DNA from: DAHUYF01 sp035623985
GTDB lineage: Bacteria > Pseudomonadota > Alphaproteobacteria > ATCC43930 > CGMCC-115725
NCBI GenBank assembly: GCA_035623985.1
Contig: DASPSJ010000089.1
Location: 1-64,000, forward strand
Reading direction: 5' to 3'
DNA: 64,000 nucleotides
The number at the start of each line of letters is the position of its first letter. Positions within the stretch are counted from its first letter, which is position 1. Both the position numbers and the translations under genes were made by a program. The notes beneath the pieces are model-generated. The model did not search any database. It was not told the DNA's origin and saw only the letters and a list, made by a program, of their open reading frames with translations. This document shows positions 1 to 10,934 of the stretch, piece by piece.

Positions 1-217
1 CGGTGGCGGGATCGCCGGTCTCCTCGAGGAATTCGAGATGGCCATGGGCGTGGCCCTTCTCGCCCTCCGCGGTGGAGCGGAACACGGCGGCCACGTCGTT
101 GTAGCCTTCGACATCGGCCTTCTGCGCGAAATAGAGATAGCGGCGGTTGGCTTGGCTCTCGCCGGCGAACGCGGCCTTCAGATTGTCCTCGGTCTTGGTT
201 CCCTTGAGCTGGGGCAT
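1..217 (-). CDS. rbr: Rubrerythrin (partial, C-terminus beyond window edge)
   Basis: The first 72 residues begin MPQLKGTKTEDNLKAAFAGE and continue with ESQANRRYLYFAQKA and an EGEKGHAHGH segment, the ferritin-like diiron helices typical of rubrerythrin. Rubrerythrins reduce hydrogen peroxide using a diiron site fed by a rubredoxin-like iron; that C-terminal part lies outside the window, so its presence cannot be checked. ATG at 217 is preceded by GAGGATG-like purines. The gene lies downstream of irr in the same direction, with an Irr-type operator in the gap, which suggests iron-responsive control of a peroxide-scavenging iron protein. Confidence 0.9.
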   Translation of the reverse strand, partial: MPQLKGTKTEDNLKAAFAGESQANRRYLYFAQKADVEGYNDVAAVFRSTAEGEKGHAHGHLEFLEETGDPAT

Positions 218-309
218 GAGCATCCTCCTCGGATCGGCGGAACGCCATGCTGCGCCTGACGCGCACGGCTGAGGATCTTATGGACCCGCACCGGGCGCGA
301 GTCAATAGA

Positions 310-324
310 TTAGAAGCATTCTAA
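310..324. promoter_or_regulatory. Irr box (iron control element) upstream of rubrerythrin
   Basis: TTAGAAGCATTCTAA is a perfect inverted repeat (TTAGAA-GCA-TTCTAA) matching the alphaproteobacterial Irr/ICE operator form TTTAGAA-N3-TTCTAAA. It lies between irr and rubrerythrin, about 93 bases upstream of the rubrerythrin start, inside an AT-rich patch. The match and the neighbouring irr gene are seen directly; regulation is inferred. Confidence 0.75.
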
Positions 325-339
325 AAAAGGAAAAAGCGC

Positions 340-762
340 TCAGCCGGGGTTGCGCTCGACGCGAATGACCACGTCGACCCGGCGGATGGCGGTGCCGTCG
401 GGCGGCGCCGGCACGTTGCTCACGTCGATGCGGTCGCCGGGGATGTCGAGGAGCCTGCCGCTCTCCTCGAGGAAGAAATGATGGTGGTCGCTCACATTGG
501 TGTCGAAATAGGAGCGGCCGGGATTGACCACGACCTCGCGCAGCAGGCCGGCCTCGATGAATTGATGGAGCGTGTTGTAGATGGTGGCGAGCGAGACCGG
601 CACGGCGGCGGCGACGGCCTCGCCGTGAAGCTGCTCGGCGGTGACGTGGCGGTCGCCCCGGTCGAACAGCAGCCGCGCCAAGGCGAGGCGCTGGCGGGTC
701 GGGCGCAGGCCCGCGCCGCGCAACAATTCCAGGGCGTTGGCGAAAGGACGCGATCCGCTCAT
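340..762 (-). CDS. irr: Iron response regulator Irr (Fur family)
   Basis: The 140-residue Fur-family protein has a winged-helix half (RPTRQRLALARLLF, VSLATIYNTLHQF) followed by a dimerisation/metal-binding half. Residues 93-95 are HHH in SDHHHFFLEES, the histidine cluster that in Irr proteins takes part in haem sensing. An in-frame extension to 891 exists, but ATG at 762 gives the normal family length and start. Irr represses or activates iron-related genes according to haem status; the Irr box next to its downstream neighbour supports that role. Ordinary Fur or PerR is less likely because of the HHH motif. A second Fur-family gene (28874-29299) is the Fur/Mur-type paralogue. Confidence 0.88.
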   Translation of the reverse strand: MSGSRPFANALELLRGAGLRPTRQRLALARLLFDRGDRHVTAEQLHGEAVAAAVPVSLATIYNTLHQFIEAGLLREVVVNPGRSYFDTNVSDHHHFFLEESGRLLDIPGDRIDVSNVPAPPDGTAIRRVDVVIRVERNPG

Positions 763-897
763 GGCTCCGGCGGCCCGAAGACAAAAAACGACTTTAGCGC
801 AGGATCGCCCCGCTGGCAAAGGCGCGATGCTGCTCGCCCCGGCCGGGCGCGGTCGGCGGGCGTTCCGCCCGGCTTTGGCCGCCCCCCTCACCCCCCA

Positions 898-1056
898 GGG
901 CTATCGCCTATGGGCTGAACCGCGGGCGGGAAAGATTCACCACGGAGTCACGGAGGACACGGAGAAGATCAGAATGCTCTCTGGGCCGCTTCGCGGCCCA
1001 TCATCTTCTTCTCCGTGTCCTCCGTGACTCCGTGGTGAATCCATAGGCGATAGCCC
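898..1056. repeat. Long imperfect palindrome (intergenic inverted repeat)
   Basis: The outer arms 898-913 and 1041-1056 are perfect inverted copies (GGGCTATCGCCTATGG). Inner arms 934-969 and 1003-1041 pair again around CACGGAGTCACGGAGGACAC, differing by a small indel. The centre carries TGGGCCGC-TTC-GCGGCCCA at 982-1000. A third copy of the outer end (CCATAGGCGATTGCCCTG) recurs at 1258-1275. No coding potential is seen. It looks like a small non-autonomous palindromic element. Confidence 0.8.
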
Positions 1057-1085
1057 TGCCCTCATCCCCAGAGCAATCGCATTTC

Positions 1086-1228
1086 GAATTACGGGGACAC
1101 AATACCTGATTCAGCGACGACGCGGCGCGGCGCGACAAATACCCCACCTCACCCGGCCTCTCCGCCCCAAGGGGCAGAGAGGGGAAGATTCGCGCGACTG
1201 TGAATTATGTATTGTGTCCCTGAAATTC
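1086..1228. mobile_element. MITE-like element with terminal inverted repeats
   Basis: The 28-base ends at 1086-1113 and 1201-1228 are inverted copies with 24 of 28 positions identical, sharing GGGACACAATAC. The interior holds the CACCTCACCC-type dispersed repeat at 1143-1184. Right of the element the motif TGTCCCTGAAATTC is repeated three times (1215-1257). No transposase is encoded. The GGGACAC-bearing ends resemble termini seen beside IS200/REP-type elements, but that link is inferred. Confidence 0.55.
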
Positions 1229-1277
1229 TGTCCCTGAAATTCAATGTCCCTGAAATTCCATAGGCGATTGCCCTGCC

Positions 1278-2675
<1,398 letters not shown>

Positions 2676-2748
2676 GCACCCTCCCAGGCCCGCGGCAGCG
2701 AGTGCCGCGCTTGTCAAATCCCTTATGTATTGATTGTCGGCGGGAGAA

Positions 2749-3507
2749 TCAAATGCCGCGCGCGCCGAGCCCGGCCGCCAGCCGATCCGGGCAGTCGCTG
2801 AAGACGGCGTCGACACCCCAGGAGAACAGCTCTTGCGCGCGCTCCGGCCGGTTGACGGTATAGGCGAACACCGCCAAGCCGGCCCGGGTCAGCTCGGCCA
2901 GAGCGGCCCGATCGACCCGGCGCTGATCGACGTGCAGCCCGCCGCAGCCGAGCGCGGCAACCTCTTCGCGCCAGCGGCCGGGGATCGCGCCCACCAGCAG
3001 CGCGCGCTCAAGCTCGGGCGCCGCCCGACGCGCCGCCGCCAGCGCCGCGGGCTTGAAGCTCGACAGCAGCGGCGGCGGGAGCGAGGCCGGCCAACGCCCG
3101 GCGACCAACCCCGCCACGACGGATCCCGTGGCCTCCTCGGCGCCCGGCGCCGGCTTCAGCTCGACCACGGCGCCGAGGCGGAGCTCGGCCAACAGCTCGA
3201 TCGCCTCTTCGAGGCTGGGCACCCGCTCGCCGCGGAACGCCGCGCCGAACCAGGCGCCGGCATCGAAGCGGCGGATCTCCGCGAAGCCGAGCGCCGCGGC
3301 CGGGCCGCGGCCGGTGGTGGTGCGCTCCAGCGTGTCGTCGTGAAGCAGGATCGCCCGCCCGTCGCCAGTGAGCCGGACGTCGAACTCGACCCAGGCGACG
3401 CCGAGCGCCGCCGCGGCGCGCAGCCCCGCCAGCGTGTTCTCCGGCGCCGAGAGCGCAGCGCCGCGATGGCCGATGACGCGCGGCCAGCGCCGCTCGCCGC
3501 TCAGCAT
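2749..3507 (-). CDS. ugpQ: Glycerophosphodiester phosphodiesterase (UgpQ-like)
   Basis: The 252-residue GDPD-family TIM barrel hydrolyses glycerophosphodiesters to glycerol-3-phosphate and an alcohol. The active-site pattern is visible: GHRGAALSAPENT with His14 and Arg15, EFDV with Glu41 and Asp43, and HDDTL with His56. There is no signal peptide, so it is probably cytoplasmic like E. coli UgpQ. In enterobacteria ugpQ ends the ugpBAEC operon; here the transporter lies about 51 kb away (54837-58965), so the two may work together without being co-transcribed. It lies just upstream of the NPD gene on the same strand. Confidence 0.85.
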   Translation of the reverse strand: MLSGERRWPRVIGHRGAALSAPENTLAGLRAAAALGVAWVEFDVRLTGDGRAILLHDDTLERTTTGRGPAAALGFAEIRRFDAGAWFGAAFRGERVPSLEEAIELLAELRLGAVVELKPAPGAEEATGSVVAGLVAGRWPASLPPPLLSSFKPAALAAARRAAPELERALLVGAIPGRWREEVAALGCGGLHVDQRRVDRAALAELTRAGLAVFAYTVNRPERAQELFSWGVDAVFSDCPDRLAAGLGARGI

Positions 3508-3571
3508 GGCCCGGCGGCAATGCCCGCCCGCCGCGCGCCGGCACCGGCGAGACGAGCGGCGGGCATCCGGC

Positions 3572-5704
<2,133 letters not shown>

Positions 5705-5895
5705 CTCTCTCTTCCTTCTCTCTCAGAAACCCCTCGGGGGCCGGCCGCGCGCGGCACGCACGGCCGTCGCGGCAGGGCCGGTCCCGGTGAATGGCATGAA
5801 AACGATATGGCGCCGCGGCAAGGGCGGCAAAAGCACGGCGGCGCGAGCCCGCCCGGGCGCGGGGCCTCGATCCCCGCCGGCGCGGCCAGAGGCGC

Positions 5896-6165
5896 TCAGC
5901 GCCGCAACCCCAGGCGCTCGATCACGGTCTCGTAGCGGGCCGGATCCTTGCGCTTCAAGTAGTCGAGCTGGCTGCGGCGCTGGCCGACCATGACCAGCAG
6001 GCCGCGCCGGGAATGGAAATCCTTGGGATGGGTCGCCAGGTGGTCGGTCAGGTTCTTGATGCGCTCGGACAGCAGCGCGATCTGCACCTCGGGCGAGCCG
6101 GTGTCGCCTTCGGCACGGGCGTATTCCTTGACAAGCTCTTGCTTGCGCGCGAGCGGGATCGACAT
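5896..6165 (-). CDS. rpsO: 30S ribosomal protein S15
   Basis: The 89-residue S15 protein binds 16S rRNA early in 30S assembly. THPKDFHSRRGLLVMVGQRR is the conserved rRNA-binding segment and the length is exact for the family. ATG at 6165 follows a GAGAAGGAGAT ribosome site. It lies 18 bases after truB and upstream of pnp, the standard bacterial order. Confidence 0.98.
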   Translation of the reverse strand: MSIPLARKQELVKEYARAEGDTGSPEVQIALLSERIKNLTDHLATHPKDFHSRRGLLVMVGQRRSQLDYLKRKDPARYETVIERLGLRR

Positions 6166-6183
6166 CGGTATCTCCTTCTCGAG

Positions 6184-7113
6184 TCAAAGGTTCAACACAC
6201 GCACCGGCCTGAGGCTGCCCGCCGCGATCTCGGCCACCGCCACCAGCTTGCCGCCGGTGAGGGCACGAACCGTCGCGCCGCCGCCGAGTTGGTCGATGCG
6301 CGCCCGATCGGACGGGCGCAACGGCGTTACGGCCTGGCCGCAACGCAGCCGGTGAGCCTCGTCTTCCGACAGGGCGAGCGCCGGGATGTCGTCCAGCGCC
6401 GTCTCGACCGGAAGGAGGTGCCCGGAGGCGGCCGCACTATGCCCGAGCGCGGCAAGATTATCCAGGGAAATCGCGTCCTCCGCCCGGAAGCGCCCGACCT
6501 GCAGCCGGCGCAGCACCGTGACATGGGCGAGCGTGCCCAGCGCCTGCCCGAGGTCGCGGGCAAGCGCGCGGATATACGTGCCCTTGCCCACCACCGCCTC
6601 GAGCTCGGCATGGTCGGGGTCCGGCACGCCCAAGAGGCGCAGCTCCAGGATATCCACCGGGCGCGGCGCCAGCTCGACCGTCTCGCCGCCGCGGGCGAGG
6701 TCATAGGCCCGCCGCCCGGCCAGCTTGAGGGCGGAGAAGTCCGGCGGGCGCTGGCGGATGGTGCCGATGAAACCCGGCAGCGCCGCGGCGACGGCCGCCG
6801 CCGCCGGCCGTTCCGGGCTCAGCCCCGTAAGCCTGCCTTCGGCATCGTCGGTATCCCTGGCCTCGCCCCAGCGCAGCGTGAAGCGATAGCGCTTCCGCCC
6901 CGCCATGACCCAGGCCACGGTCTTGGTCGCCTCGCCGAGCGCCACCGGCAGCACCCCGGTCGCCAGCGGGTCGAGCGTGCCGCCATGCCCGGCCTTGGCG
7001 GCGCCGATGAGGCGCCGGACGGCGCCCACCGCCCGGCTCGAGCTCATGCCTTGGGGCTTGTCGAGGACGAGCCAGCCGTTGATCGCCAGGCCCTTGCGCT
7101 CAGCCGTCGCCAT
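6184..7113 (-). CDS. truB: tRNA pseudouridine(55) synthase TruB
   Basis: The 309-residue enzyme makes pseudouridine 55 in the tRNA T-loop. The catalytic segment GHGGTLDPLATGVLP holds the nucleophile Asp48. NGWLVLDKPQGMSSS near the start and the KGTYIRALARDLG segment are family hallmarks. The frame is open to 7338, but ATG at 7113 gives the normal N-terminus and overlaps the rbfA stop by 14 bases, implying translational coupling. Confidence 0.96.
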   Translation of the reverse strand: MATAERKGLAINGWLVLDKPQGMSSSRAVGAVRRLIGAAKAGHGGTLDPLATGVLPVALGEATKTVAWVMAGRKRYRFTLRWGEARDTDDAEGRLTGLSPERPAAAAVAAALPGFIGTIRQRPPDFSALKLAGRRAYDLARGGETVELAPRPVDILELRLLGVPDPDHAELEAVVGKGTYIRALARDLGQALGTLAHVTVLRRLQVGRFRAEDAISLDNLAALGHSAAASGHLLPVETALDDIPALALSEDEAHRLRCGQAVTPLRPSDRARIDQLGGGATVRALTGGKLVAVAEIAAGSLRPVRVLNL

Positions 7114-7519
7114 CGGCCTCTTCCTCGCCGCCGGGGCCGAGGTCGCGCTCGACCTCGGGGCGGTGCAGCAGCTCGTTGATGCGGCTTGCGTGGTCGAAGG
7201 AGGTGTCGAGCGCGAAGGACAGCGCCGGCGAGAAGCGCAGCGGCACCTCGCGCGCAAGCTGCCCGCGCAGATATCCCGCCGAGCGCGCGAGGGCGGCGAG
7301 CACCTCGGCGCTGTGCCGGCCGCCCAGCGGCATGACATAGGCGGTGGCGTTCTTGAGGTCGGGGCTCACCCGGACCTCGGTGACGGTCACCGCCGCGCCT
7401 TGCAGCGCGGGGTCGCGCAGCTCGCCGCGCTGCAAGAGCCGCGCCAGCGCGTGGCGCAGCTCCTCGCCGACGCGAAGCTGGCGCTGGCTCGGCTCCTGGT
7501 GCTTGCGATGCTTGGTCAC
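7100..7519 (-). CDS. rbfA: Ribosome-binding factor A
   Basis: The 139-residue KH-like protein acts late in 30S maturation. RQLRVGEELRHALARLLQRG and the VTVTEVRVSPDLKNATAYVMPLG segment are typical. GTG at 7519 was chosen because the family begins a few residues before the SQRQLRVGE helix and no ATG is available there. The C-terminus is acidic and overlaps truB. A palindromic repeat separates it from infB. Confidence 0.92.
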   Translation of the reverse strand: MTKHRKHQEPSQRQLRVGEELRHALARLLQRGELRDPALQGAAVTVTEVRVSPDLKNATAYVMPLGGRHSAEVLAALARSAGYLRGQLAREVPLRFSPALSFALDTSFDHASRINELLHRPEVERDLGPGGEEEADGDG

Positions 7520-7537
7520 GATATGAGTCCCGGCTGC

Positions 7538-7675
7538 TTGCGCTTCCCCTCTCCGCCGCGCAGCGGGGAAGAGGGAGGGCGAGGTGGCGCCTGCGGCAGG
7601 CACCCACCTCACCCGGCTCGCTGCGCTCGCCACCCTCTCCCCCCGCGCGCGGGCGGAGAGGGTTTGCGCGTTCGC
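7538..7675. repeat. Dispersed CACCTCACCC / CTCTCC palindromic repeat (copy 2)
   Basis: The gap between infB and rbfA carries nested inverted motifs (CCCTCTCCGCCGC / GCGGGGAAGAGGG and CCACCCTCTCCCC / GGCGGAGAGGG) around the core CCCACCTCACCCGGC. Related cores occur at 1143-1184, 41820-42090 and 52538-52596, always between genes. It is transcribed within the operon and could form mRNA hairpins. Confidence 0.6.
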
Positions 7676-7676
7676 C

Positions 7677-10280
7677 TCAGAGCGCGCGCGCGACCTCCTC
7701 CATCTCGAAGCACTCGATGACGTCGCCCACCTGGATGTCCTGGTAGTTCTCGAACGCCATGCCGCATTCGAAGCCCTCGCGCACTTCGCGCACCTCGTCC
7801 TTGAAGCGCTTCAGCGTCTTGAGGCTGCCGTCGTGGATCACGACGTTGTCGCGCAAGAGGCGCACGCGGGCGCCGCGCCGGACGACGCCTTCGGTCACCA
7901 TGCAGCCCGCCACCTTGCCGACCTTGCTGATGGTGAAGACCTCGCGGATGGCGGCGTTGCCGAGGAAGCGCTCGCGCAGGCTCGGCGCCAGGAGGCCCGA
8001 CAGCGCCGCCTTCATGTCGTCGATCACGTCGTAGATGATCGAGTAATAGCGGATCTCGACGGTATCGCGCCGCGCGAGATCCCGCGCCTGCGGGTTGGCG
8101 CGGACGTTGAAGCCGATGATCACCGCGTTCGACGCCTTGGCCAGGATCACGTCGCTCTCGTTGATGCCGCCCACCGCGGCGTGCAGCACGCGGATCGCCA
8201 CTTCCTTGGTCGAGAGCTTCTCGAGCGAGCCGGTGATCGCCTCGAGCGAGCCCTGCACGTCCGACTTGACGACGACGGCGAGCTCCTTGGCCACGCCGGC
8301 GGCGATCTGCGAGAACATCTGCTCGAGCGTGCCGCGCGCGCCGGCGGCGGCCTGCTGCTCGCGCCGGCGGCGCTGGCGGTAGTCGGCGATGTCGCGCGCC
8401 TTGGCCTCGTTCTCCGCGACGACGAAATCGTCGCCGGCCAAAGGCGTGCCGTTCAACCCCAGCACCTCGACCGGGGTCGCGGGACCGGCCTCATCGATGG
8501 CGTTGCCGCGGTCGTCGATCAGCGCGCGCACGCGGCCCCATTCGCTGCCGGCGACGAAGATGTCGCCGGTGCGCAGCGTGCCGCGCTTGATCAGCACGGT
8601 GGCGACCGGGCCGCGGCCGCGCTCGAGCTTCGCCTCGATGATGCTGCCCTCGGCCGGGCGGTCGGGATTGGCCTTGAGGTCGAGGATCTCGGCCTGCAGC
8701 AGGATCGCCTCCACGAGCTTGTCGAGGCCGGTCTTCTTCAGCGCCGAGACCTCGACGTCGAGCACGTCGCCGCCGTGCTTCTCGACCACGATCTCGTGCT
8801 GGAGCAGCTCCTGGCGCACGCGGTCGGGCGCGGCGTCGGGCTTGTCCATCTTGTTGATGGCGACGATCATCGGCACCTTCGCCGCCTTGGCGTGGCGGAT
8901 CGCCTCAACCGTCTGCTCCTTGATGCCGTCATCGGCCGCCACCACCAGCACGACGATGTCGGTGACGGTGGCGCCGCGCGCGCGCATGGCGGTGAAGGCC
9001 TGATGGCCGGGCGTGTCGATGAAGGTGATGCGCTCGCCGGATTTGAGCCTGACCTGATATGCCCCGATGTGCTGGGTGATGCCGCCGGCCTCGCCGCCGG
9101 CGACGTCGGTGCCGCGCAAGGCGTCGAGGAGCGAGGTCTTGCCGTGATCGACATGGCCCATGATCGTGACCACCGGCGGCCGCGGGGCGAGACGCTCCTC
9201 GAGGTCGGCCTGGCCGCCCAGCCCGATCTCGATGTCGCTCTCGGCGACGCGCTTCAGGCGGTGGCCGAACTCGCCGACGACGAGCTCGGCGGTATCGGCG
9301 TCGATCACCTGGTTGATGGTCGCCATGACGCCCATCTTCATCAGCGTCTTGATGACGTCGGCGCCGCGCTCGGCCATGCGGTTGGCAAGCTCCTGCACGG
9401 TGATCGTCTCGGGCACCACCACGTCGCGCACGATCTTGACCTGCTCCTGCTGCGCCTGGAGCGCGCGCAGCTTCTCGCGCTCGCGATGCCGGCGCACCGA
9501 GGCGAGGCTGCGCATCTTCTCGTCGTCGCCCTCGTTGAGCACGCGGGTGACGGTGAGCTTGGGATTGCGCCGGCGCGGCTCGTCGCGTCGCGCCGGCGTC
9601 GGCAGCTTCTTGACCTCGGCGCCGCGCGGACCGCGCCGCACCGGCGCCTCCTCCTCGGCCTCTTCCTCGAGCTTGACCTTGCCGGCTTTCTCCAGCGCCG
9701 CGACCTTCTCGGCCGCGGCCTTGCCGGCGCGCTCGGCGATCTGGCGGCGGGATTCCTCCTCGGCCTTGCGCTTGGTCTCCTCCTCGGCCTTGCGGCGGGA
9801 TTCCTCCTCGCCCTTACGCTTGCTCTCCTCCTCGGCGCGGCGGCGGGCGGTCTCTTCGGCGGAGCGCTGCTCCTGCTCGATCCTGAGCCTCGCCTCCTCC
9901 TCGCGCAGGAGAACGGCGTCGATGACGGCCTGTTTCTTCGCCTCCTCATCGGCCCGGATGGCGCCTTGCAGCGCGTTCGCGCGCGCCGCGCGCTCGCCGG
10001 CGGTAAGGCCGTGCGTCGCCAGCACCGCCGGCCGGCGCGCCGGCTGCGCCTGCGGCGCGTGGGCGGGCCGCGCCGTCTCGGCCGGCGGCGCCTCGGGATG
10101 CTCCGCCTGGCCCGGCCCCGGCGCGCGCTTCTTGCGGATCTCGACGGTCACCGTCTTGGAGCGGCCATGCGGGAAGCTCTGGCGCACCTGGCCGGCTTCG
10201 ACCGGCCGGCGCAATTCGAGCTTGCCGCCCGGGCGTCCCAGGCTCAGCGGCCGTTTCGTATCCTGATCGTTATCGCTCAT
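7677..10280 (-). CDS. infB: Translation initiation factor IF-2
   Basis: The 867-residue IF-2 is the GTPase that delivers initiator tRNA. Residues 1-80 are basic and Pro/Arg-rich; a long Glu/Arg/Lys/Ala-rich, probably coiled, stretch follows (about 80-250). The G domain starts near residue 372 (GHVDHGKTSL), with DTPGHQAF and NKMDKP motifs, followed by the two beta barrels and the C-terminal fMet-tRNA domain. ATG at 10280; the start MSDNDQDTKRPLSL matches alphaproteobacterial IF-2. Confidence 0.98.
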   Translation of the reverse strand: MSDNDQDTKRPLSLGRPGGKLELRRPVEAGQVRQSFPHGRSKTVTVEIRKKRAPGPGQAEHPEAPPAETARPAHAPQAQPARRPAVLATHGLTAGERAARANALQGAIRADEEAKKQAVIDAVLLREEEARLRIEQEQRSAEETARRRAEEESKRKGEEESRRKAEEETKRKAEEESRRQIAERAGKAAAEKVAALEKAGKVKLEEEAEEEAPVRRGPRGAEVKKLPTPARRDEPRRRNPKLTVTRVLNEGDDEKMRSLASVRRHREREKLRALQAQQEQVKIVRDVVVPETITVQELANRMAERGADVIKTLMKMGVMATINQVIDADTAELVVGEFGHRLKRVAESDIEIGLGGQADLEERLAPRPPVVTIMGHVDHGKTSLLDALRGTDVAGGEAGGITQHIGAYQVRLKSGERITFIDTPGHQAFTAMRARGATVTDIVVLVVAADDGIKEQTVEAIRHAKAAKVPMIVAINKMDKPDAAPDRVRQELLQHEIVVEKHGGDVLDVEVSALKKTGLDKLVEAILLQAEILDLKANPDRPAEGSIIEAKLERGRGPVATVLIKRGTLRTGDIFVAGSEWGRVRALIDDRGNAIDEAGPATPVEVLGLNGTPLAGDDFVVAENEAKARDIADYRQRRRREQQAAAGARGTLEQMFSQIAAGVAKELAVVVKSDVQGSLEAITGSLEKLSTKEVAIRVLHAAVGGINESDVILAKASNAVIIGFNVRANPQARDLARRDTVEIRYYSIIYDVIDDMKAALSGLLAPSLRERFLGNAAIREVFTISKVGKVAGCMVTEGVVRRGARVRLLRDNVVIHDGSLKTLKRFKDEVREVREGFECGMAFENYQDIQVGDVIECFEMEEVARAL

Positions 10281-10295
10281 CGTGATCCGGCACCG

Positions 10296-10931
10296 TCACT
10301 CGCCAAAACGCGCCTCGCTCTCGCCGCGCCTCGCCCGAAACCCGGCGAGCCGCGCCGCATCGGCCATCAGCGCCCGGGCGATCGGCCCCGGCGCCAGCGC
10401 CGCGTGCACGACATGCTCGCGGCCGAACGCCACCCCCAGCTCGGCGCCGGTGAGCTGTTCAACCACGGGCAATTCCGGCGCCAGCGCCCGGAGCTTGCCT
10501 CGCCCGTCGGCCGCGCCGTCCGCCGCCGCCAGCAGCACCGCCGCCTTGCCCCGCGCCAGCGCCGCCTCGACCTTGGCGAAGCCCATCACCGCCTGGCCGG
10601 CGCGGCGCGCGAACCCAATATGGTCGCGGCAACGCTCGGCCAACAAGGCCTCGACCCGCTCGGCCAGATCGTCATCGACGATGACCGGCTGCCGCGCCGC
10701 GCGGGCGAAGAGCCGCTTGGTCACCGCGAGCGCCACTATATCGCGCCCGGCCGTCAACCACAAACCCCGCCCCGGCAGTTTTCCCGCCACGTCGGGCACG
10801 ATCCGGCCGCCGGGAGCGACGACGAAGCGGACGAGCTCGGATTTCGCGCGCACCGCGCCGCTGGCGAGACAGCGCCGCTCCGGCCCGGTCTCCGCCTCGG
10901 TCTCCTCGTCCTGAGGCGCGGCGGCGATCGT
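10296..10931 (-). CDS. rnpM: RnpM/YlxR RNA-binding protein fused to L7Ae-like domain, probable ACG start
   Basis: An N-terminal YlxR (DUF448) domain with RRCLASGAVR and the L7Ae/YlxQ-like second half (FARRAGQAVMGFAKVEAAL, then AAVLLAAADGA) form the 211-residue fusion usual between nusA and infB in alphaproteobacteria. The protein binds structured RNA; in Firmicutes YlxR (RnpM) modulates RNase P. The first in-frame ATG/GTG/TTG is GTG at 10853, inside the conserved RRCLASGAVR motif, so it would truncate the domain. Upstream, ACG at 10931 lies six bases after GGGGGAG and just past the nusA stop, a position where ATG is expected. I therefore propose a non-canonical ACG start. Confidence 0.8.
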   Translation of the reverse strand, partial: TIAAAPQDEETEAETGPERRCLASGAVRAKSELVRFVVAPGGRIVPDVAGKLPGRGLWLTAGRDIVALAVTKRLFARAARQPVIVDDDLAERVEALLAERCRDHIGFARRAGQAVMGFAKVEAALARGKAAVLLAAADGAADGRGKLRALAPELPVVEQLTGAELGVAFGREHVVHAALAPGPIARALMADAARLAGFRARRGESEARFGE

Positions 10932-10934
10932 GGC

